Below, piece by piece: positions 59,302 through 64,000 of a DNA stretch of 64,000 nucleotides (positions are counted from its first letter, which is position 1; each line of letters begins with the position of its first letter). The notes below the pieces were generated by a model that saw nothing but the letters and a program-made list of their open reading frames with translations, was not told the DNA's origin and made no database searches. Made by a program: the position numbers and the translations under genes. The DNA comes from Acidobacteriota bacterium (GTDB taxonomy: Bacteria; Acidobacteriota; Blastocatellia; Pyrinomonadales; Pyrinomonadaceae), in assembly GCA_029781855.1 (NCBI GenBank), contig JAKOVX010000027.1, positions 26,406 to 90,405 of the forward strand. The letters are read 5' to 3'.

Positions 59302-61191
59302 TTATTTACCGGTCAATATAGCCGCCGTGCGGGCGGGCATCGAGAAAACTACTCTTCCGTTGGCGACCGTCACATTCCCCTGGCCGCCGAGCACGTCCGT
59401 GAGCGTCGCATTCGGCGAAATGGACTTGATCATCGATATGTCGAAGCTGACGGATGCCGGTTTTGTATCGTTGTTAATTACGACGATCACCGCCTGTTTA
59501 TCGGTCACGCGGGCGTAAGCAGATTGCTGCTCTTCGTCGAGGAGGTCGAGCGAGGCTCCGCGGCGGAGAGGTTCGAGTTCCCGGCGGAGTCGGCCGAGTT
59601 TGGCGACGTAATTGAAAATGTCGTTCTCGACCGGTGTGCGTCCGGCGGACGTGAACGCGTTTCGCTTGTCGCCGGGAAATCCGCCGGGGAAATCACGCCG
59701 GTTGTCGGGATCGCCGCCGCCCGGCATCGCGATCTCGTCACCGTAATAGAGGAGCGGCGTACCGCGCGAGGTCATTATCAAGGTGTCGGCGAGCTTGAGG
59801 CCGTCGACGGTCGCTCCAGGCTCACCCATAAAGCGGCTGACGTCGTGATTGCCGAGAAACGTCCCGAGCACGTCCGGACGCTGATAGAGCCAATCATGAG
59901 CAAAAACCTGCGAAATGCCGCGAACCGGCCCGCCCTTGGCAAAGGCGTCGCGGATCGCAAAATAGAGCGTGAAATCGAACAAACTGTCGATGCCCGTGTC
60001 GATGCCGTCGTGCCCTTTGCGGCCCGCCTGAAAATACGAGAGCAGTGCCGGATCGCCGTCAAACAGCTCGCCGAGGATGTTCACGTGCGGGTATTCGCGT
60101 TTGATGGCCGACGACCATTTCGCCCAAAACGAGCGCGGCACGTGCGGCAAAGTGTCCATCCGGATCGCATCGTAACCGGCACGTTCGATCCACCAGATAC
60201 TGTTCTGGATCAGATATTTGGCGACCTCGGGGTCGTCCTGATTGAAATCGGGCAGGATGTCGACGAACCAGCCTTCGAGGTTGCGCCGCTGCGTCTGATA
60301 GGACGCCCGCGGGTTCATCGTCGTCCATTTTTGCCAATTGTTCGAAAGGTGATGCTCGGCCGTGCCGTTCCACCAGGTCGGCGTCGGCGGGTCGTTCGCC
60401 CAGACGTGATACGGGCCGGTGTGGTTCGCGACCTGGTCCTGGATCATCTTGATGCCGAGAGCGTGGGCTTTGTCGACGAGTTCCTTCAGCTTAGCGATGT
60501 CGCCGAAATGTTCCTCGACTCCGTACATATCGACCGCACCGTAGCCGTGATAGCCGGTCGTCGCCTCGCCGTCGTAGACCTCCTTTTGGTCGAGCTTGTC
60601 ATTATTGTCATAGACGGGCGTCGTCCAGATCGCGGTCACGCCGAGGCTCTTCAGGTACGGCAATTTATCGATGATGCCCTGCAGATCGCCGCCGTGGTAA
60701 CGACGCGTTTTGCTGCGGTCATAGAGGCCTTTTGATTTGTCAGGATCGTTATTCGACGGGTCGCCGTCGGCAAAGCGGTCGGGCATGATCAGGTAAACGA
60801 CGTCGTCGGGCGTGAAGCCCTGGTATTTGCCTTCGCGCGGTGCCCGCGGAAAAATGTCGAAATCGAACGTCGAGGTTTTGCCGCTGTTCGTGAGCGTCAG
60901 ATGATGCCGACCCTGCTTCGTCCGCGGCCCGATCGTTAGGTCGAAGAACAGGTAATGGCCATTGTCGCTTGCTTTCAGATTGCCGGCGGTCAACCCGCTC
61001 CCGGCCGGCACGCGAAGCGTCGCACCTTTGAGGTTCGTTCCTCGCAGCAGCACACGGACCGGGTTGATCGTCATTCCGGTCCACCAGTTGGGCGGATCGA
61101 TCTTCTCGACGGTCGGAGCCTGCGCATGAACGGCAAACTGAAGGCAAATTACGGTGAGCAGCAGCGTTGTTAGTCGGATAACTCGTTTCAT
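59302..61191 (-). CDS. Exported neopullulanase/cyclomaltodextrinase-type enzyme, GH13 (b)
   Basis: A 629-residue enzyme with a signal peptide about 1-24 (LTTLLLTVICLQFAVHAQ). Residues about 28-120 are an N-terminal cyclomaltodextrinase-type sandwich (VEKIDPPNWWTGM, LRVPAGSGLTAGNLKA). The barrel has DDVVYLIMPDRFADGDPSNN, region I MIQDQVANHTG, region II AIRMDTLPH (nucleophile D), region III NILGELFDGD (acid E), region IV FLGNHDVSRF. This is the SusA-like form found in starch-utilisation loci. C-terminal beta domain ends at TAAILTGK. Confidence 0.92.
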   Translation of the reverse strand: MKRVIRLTTLLLTVICLQFAVHAQAPTVEKIDPPNWWTGMTINPVRVLLRGTNLKGATLRVPAGSGLTAGNLKASDNGHYLFFDLTIGPRTKQGRHHLTLTNSGKTSTFDFDIFPRAPREGKYQGFTPDDVVYLIMPDRFADGDPSNNDPDKSKGLYDRSKTRRYHGGDLQGIIDKLPYLKSLGVTAIWTTPVYDNNDKLDQKEVYDGEATTGYHGYGAVDMYGVEEHFGDIAKLKELVDKAHALGIKMIQDQVANHTGPYHVWANDPPTPTWWNGTAEHHLSNNWQKWTTMNPRASYQTQRRNLEGWFVDILPDFNQDDPEVAKYLIQNSIWWIERAGYDAIRMDTLPHVPRSFWAKWSSAIKREYPHVNILGELFDGDPALLSYFQAGRKGHDGIDTGIDSLFDFTLYFAIRDAFAKGGPVRGISQVFAHDWLYQRPDVLGTFLGNHDVSRFMGEPGATVDGLKLADTLIMTSRGTPLLYYGDEIAMPGGGDPDNRRDFPGGFPGDKRNAFTSAGRTPVENDIFNYVAKLGRLRRELEPLRRGASLDLLDEEQQSAYARVTDKQAVIVVINNDTKPASVSFDISMIKSISPNATLTDVLGGQGNVTVANGRVVFSMPARTAAILTGK

Positions 61192-61221
61192 AGGTCACAT
61201 TTGCCGGGCAGTGGACCGGCT

Positions 61222-62754
61222 TCACATTTTTCGTCCGTAAGTTACTGTGAGTTCCTTTAGCCTCGACGTTATTTCGTCGGTGATCGCGTCCTTGTCCATT
61301 CGCCACTGCCAGTTTCCGGACGTCGTGGCGGGCAGGTTCATACGGCCTTCGGTGCCGAGGCCGAGCAGGTCGGGCATCGGGGTAATGGACGTGTCTGCGA
61401 CCGACGACCAAACACCGCGGATAAAATCCCAGTGGATCTCCGATCCGTCGGAATTCAGGTATTTAAGGCAATAATCGTGTTCGCGGGTGATCTCGCCGGC
61501 GTCGCGGGTCGAGCCGGCTCCGGCTTGCGACAGGAACCAGCCGACGGTCGTGTCGTTGTCGTGCGTACCGGTGTAGGCGACGCAGTTACGGACGTAATTG
61601 TGCGGCAGGTCGTGATTTTTCGCATCGCCGCCGAAGGCGAACTGCAGGATACGCATTCCCGGAAACCCGAAGCCGTCACGCAGCTCCTCGACGTCCGGCG
61701 TGATGACACCAAGGTCCTCGGCAATGACCGGCAGGTCGCCAAGCGCCGCCTTTAGGGCAAAGAAGAGTTCCTTTCCGGGCACATCGACCCAGCGGCCGTT
61801 CTCGGCGGTCTCGTCCTTGCCGGGAACTTCCCACGACGCCGCGAACCCGCGAAAATGATCGACGCGGACGATATCGACCGTCTCGAATGTATTGCGGAAT
61901 CGGGAGATCCACCAGGCGTACCCATCGCGGCGCATCGCGTCCCAATCGTAGATCGGATTGCCCCACAACTGGCCGGTCTTTGAAAAATAATCGGGCGGAA
62001 CGCCGGCGACGACCTCCGCCGAGCCGTCGGTATTGAGCTTGAATTTGCCCTGATCGCACCAGACATCCGCCGAATCGAGAGCGACAAATATCGGGATGTC
62101 GCCGATGATCCTGACGCCGTTTTGGTTGGCGTACGCTTTGAGCGAATGCCACTGGCGGAAAAAGAGGAATTGGTAAAATTTGTGCGCCTGGATCTCGTCG
62201 AACAGCTCTTCCGACATTTCGCGAAGCGTACTGCCGTAACGTAATTTGAGCGGGTCGGGCCACTCGTACCACGGACGTTCGTTCTGGGTCGTTTTGATCG
62301 AACGGAAAAGCGCGTATTCGTCGAGCCAGTACTCATTTTCCCGGCAAAATGTTTCGAATTTGCCGCGCAGGTCGACGCTCGTCGTGTGGTGAAAGCCGGC
62401 GTACGCCTTTGGCAATAATTGGGTTTTCCAATTTTGAACGGATTGGAAATCGACCTTATGTTCGGTAAATTCGGGATGATCGGCAATGTCGGCCGCCGAA
62501 ACAAGCCCGTCCTCGATCAGCTTTTCGGGAGAAATGAGCAGGTTGTTGCCCGCGAAAGCCGAAAAACACTGATACGGCGAATCGCCAAATCCTGTCGGCC
62601 CAAGCGGCAAGATCTGCCAGTAACGTTGCCCCGCCTCGACGAGAAAATCGACGAACCGGAACGCCTCGGGACCGAGGTCGCCGATGCCGAATTCGCCCGG
62701 AAGCGACGTCGGGTGCATGAGTATTCCGGATGCTCGCGGAAAGGATTTGGTCAT
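61222..62754 (-). CDS. malQ: 4-alpha-glucanotransferase (amylomaltase), GH77
   Basis: Transfers glucan segments between maltodextrins, a cytoplasmic step of maltose use. The 510-residue protein has no signal peptide. Landmarks: SGILMHPTSLPGEFGIGDLG, QRYWQILPLGPTGFGDSPYQ, DIVRVDHFRGFAASWEVPG (nucleophile D), LPVIAEDLGVITPDVEEL (acid E) and YTGTHDNDTTVGWF. The DPE2/MalQ inserted domain of E. coli is not present, giving the short Thermus-type form. First gene of the alpha-glucan cluster transcribed to the left; GH13 (b) follows 30 nt later. Confidence 0.95.
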   Translation of the reverse strand: MTKSFPRASGILMHPTSLPGEFGIGDLGPEAFRFVDFLVEAGQRYWQILPLGPTGFGDSPYQCFSAFAGNNLLISPEKLIEDGLVSAADIADHPEFTEHKVDFQSVQNWKTQLLPKAYAGFHHTTSVDLRGKFETFCRENEYWLDEYALFRSIKTTQNERPWYEWPDPLKLRYGSTLREMSEELFDEIQAHKFYQFLFFRQWHSLKAYANQNGVRIIGDIPIFVALDSADVWCDQGKFKLNTDGSAEVVAGVPPDYFSKTGQLWGNPIYDWDAMRRDGYAWWISRFRNTFETVDIVRVDHFRGFAASWEVPGKDETAENGRWVDVPGKELFFALKAALGDLPVIAEDLGVITPDVEELRDGFGFPGMRILQFAFGGDAKNHDLPHNYVRNCVAYTGTHDNDTTVGWFLSQAGAGSTRDAGEITREHDYCLKYLNSDGSEIHWDFIRGVWSSVADTSITPMPDLLGLGTEGRMNLPATTSGNWQWRMDKDAITDEITSRLKELTVTYGRKM

Positions 62755-62760
62755 ATCTTG

Positions 62761-63576
62761 TTAATTCAGGACCGGATTGAATTCACCGTCGGCGATCTCG
62801 CCTGGCGATCGGCCACTCAGCCACGCCGCAATATCGGCGGCCTGCTCATCATTCTGAGGAGCGGTGACCCTTGCGCCATCGGCGAAGTAGATCACGGTCA
62901 TCACCTCTCTCGCCAGCGTTTGTGACGCGTTTTCACCGGCCCGATGAATGGTCGTCCCCAAATGGAACGTCGCGTCGCCCGCACGCATTAAGCTCTCGGC
63001 CGCGATCGAAAAGTTGTTCGTTGCGATATAGGACGCAAATGCCGTCTCGCTCTCATCCGATATCGCGATATTCTCGACAAGCCCATCGTGGTGCGAGCCG
63101 CTGGCAAACGTGATCATCCCGTTCTCGTCCGTGATATCTCCGAGTGGCATCCACATCGTAATGGTCCGATCCGTGTCCAGCGGCCAGTAATACTGGTCCT
63201 GATGCCACGGCGTAATGCCGCCGCCGGGCTCCTTGAACAGAGCCTGATCGTGATATAGCCGGACCCTTTCGACACCGAGAAGGTCGGCCGCGATCTGGGC
63301 AAACCGCTTGGCGAAAACAAACAGCTTGACCGTCGGATCTTGCCGCCAAACGTTCATTATCTGCAGGAATGCCCGTCCATACGTATCGCGTTCTGCAAGT
63401 TTGCGATCTTCGGTAGCAAACCGGTAAGCCGCTTGACGAAGCGCCGGCCGAAAGACCGCCAGTTCCCCGGCGAGAGCTACCCCGGGAAGAAATACGTGCC
63501 CGTTTTTCGCAAACTGATCCCTCAGCTCATCGGAGATGGCGTATCGGCTCGAAAGTGGTTCAGTTCCAACGATCAC
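62761..63576 (-). CDS. Phytanoyl-CoA dioxygenase-family (PhyH) protein
   Basis: A 271-residue non-haem iron, 2-oxoglutarate-dependent oxygenase. Facial triad: H and D in ITPWHQDQYYWPLD, then H in FHLGTTIHRAGENASQ, with the R for 2-oxoglutarate nearby (RAGEN). The strand TITMWMPLGDITDENGMITF and ASGSHHDG are typical of PhyH proteins. The GTG start at 63576 overlaps the esterase stop as GTGA. It is directly upstream of malQ (6 nt), so it may share the transcript, although hydroxylation is not an obvious part of glucan use. Substrate unknown. Confidence 0.85.
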   Translation of the reverse strand: MIVGTEPLSSRYAISDELRDQFAKNGHVFLPGVALAGELAVFRPALRQAAYRFATEDRKLAERDTYGRAFLQIMNVWRQDPTVKLFVFAKRFAQIAADLLGVERVRLYHDQALFKEPGGGITPWHQDQYYWPLDTDRTITMWMPLGDITDENGMITFASGSHHDGLVENIAISDESETAFASYIATNNFSIAAESLMRAGDATFHLGTTIHRAGENASQTLAREVMTVIYFADGARVTAPQNDEQAADIAAWLSGRSPGEIADGEFNPVLN

Positions 63577-64000
63577 TTTTTTCCTAATAGAAACTCAAGC
63601 GGAACATTCAGTCGTTTTGCCCATGATCGTTCGGAATGATCATCGCCCGAAAACGACCGCGTTTCCCAATGATCGCTCGTATAGCCCTTGGCCCGCATTA
63701 TCTCATCGACCTTTTCCTGCAACGGCGGATACAAGGCGTCGAGCGTCTGATTGCCGTGATCGAAGTAGATCTTGACCGTATTCGCCTGCGGCAAGCTTTC
63801 ATCCAAATAGTTTCGAAAAGCCGCCGGCACGGTGTCGGGGCTCGGCGTCTTTGCATCCAGCACCATCGGGAGATGCGTTGAGATACCAGCGGCACCGCCG
63901 AAAATATTCGGATATTCACAGATCGCGTAGATCGATATCAGCCCGCCCATGCTCGAGCCGGCGATGTATGTGTTATCGCGGTCACGCCTGGTCGAGAAAT
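63573..64000 (-). CDS. Esterase (putative esterase/enterochelin-esterase-like fold), N-terminus cut by window edge
   Basis: Partial: the frame is open to the right edge, so only the C-terminal 142 or so residues are present. The nucleophile elbow is AGSSMGGLISIYA (G-x-S-x-G), and later acid D (KIYFDHGNQTLDALYPP) and H (SGDDHSERSWAKRL) complete an alpha/beta-hydrolase triad. The end ERSWAKRLNVPLEFLLGKK is common to the PF00756 family (antigen 85, enterochelin esterase, GlxA-type). These proteins occur in bacterial starch loci as alpha-amylase-associated esterases; here it leads the PhyH-malQ group. Confidence 0.82.
   Translation of the reverse strand, partial: FSTRRDRDNTYIAGSSMGGLISIYAICEYPNIFGGAAGISTHLPMVLDAKTPSPDTVPAAFRNYLDESLPQANTVKIYFDHGNQTLDALYPPLQEKVDEIMRAKGYTSDHWETRSFSGDDHSERSWAKRLNVPLEFLLGKK

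Overview
The window looks like bacterial chromosome from a Gram-negative, moderately GC-rich organism. I infer the phylum Acidobacteriota, probably class Blastocatellia. The gene mix supports this: a TamB-like envelope protein, paired TatA proteins, a DUF1844 protein, a secreted VWA protein of the acidobacterial type, an OmpA-family protein with a long cytoplasmic head, and a large secreted alpha-glucan degradation cluster. No phage, transposase, CRISPR array or rRNA was seen. One tRNA, Ala(GGC), is present.

Layout. 1-14.1 kb is mostly housekeeping: a partial tamB-like gene behind a ribBA-like gene whose GTP cyclohydrolase half has lost its zinc and GTP motifs, an MFS transporter, galU, a DUF1905/OmdA protein, serS, a mazEF pair, a secreted DUF4440-type protein, mazG, DUF1844, a four-helix-bundle (S23) gene inside inverted repeats, and a metallo-hydrolase. 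14.1-18.1 kb holds class Ia ribonucleotide reductase (nrdA, nrdB) with a clear promoter and a terminator. 18.1-23.2 kb is a tightly overlapping four-gene minus-strand operon: GHMP kinase, ABC exporter with a C-terminal cyclic-nucleotide-binding domain, and two small ATP-grasp ligases. I do not recognise it as any described pathway, and it is the best candidate for a new system here. It lies next to 1.1 kb of gene-free DNA (23.2-24.3 kb) carrying a duplicated structured repeat.

24.3-34.3 kb carries an EthA-like monooxygenase, ribF, a VOC protein, a UbiB-family kinase, a DUF2156 protein, a CBM9-like secreted protein, an SDR, a methyltransferase, two tatA genes and a prolyl aminopeptidase. 34.3-39.7 kb is a minus-strand glycan-type operon (asparagine synthetase, GT2, two methyltransferases, and between them a protein with an HEGRH motif). 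39.8-46.8 kb holds thyA, OmpA-like, VWA, FmdB, lipocalin, trxB, PilZ and crotonase genes. 46.9-50.6 kb is a repeat-rich accessory stretch with three unrecognised exported proteins, bracketed by two copies of a 106-bp repeat element. 50.7-62.8 kb is an alpha-glucan utilisation cluster on the minus strand (malQ, GH13, SDR, GPH-type sugar transporter, GH13, GH3, GH15), followed upstream by a PhyH dioxygenase and a partial esterase.

A recurring feature is short tandem repeats of 9-10 nt period, usually in facing pairs and of several sequence families, lying between genes. In at least two places they supply coding sequence: the hydrophobic core of the GH15 signal peptide and the stop codon of a GH13 gene. 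All functional calls are from reading motifs and family resemblance by eye; no database search was run.
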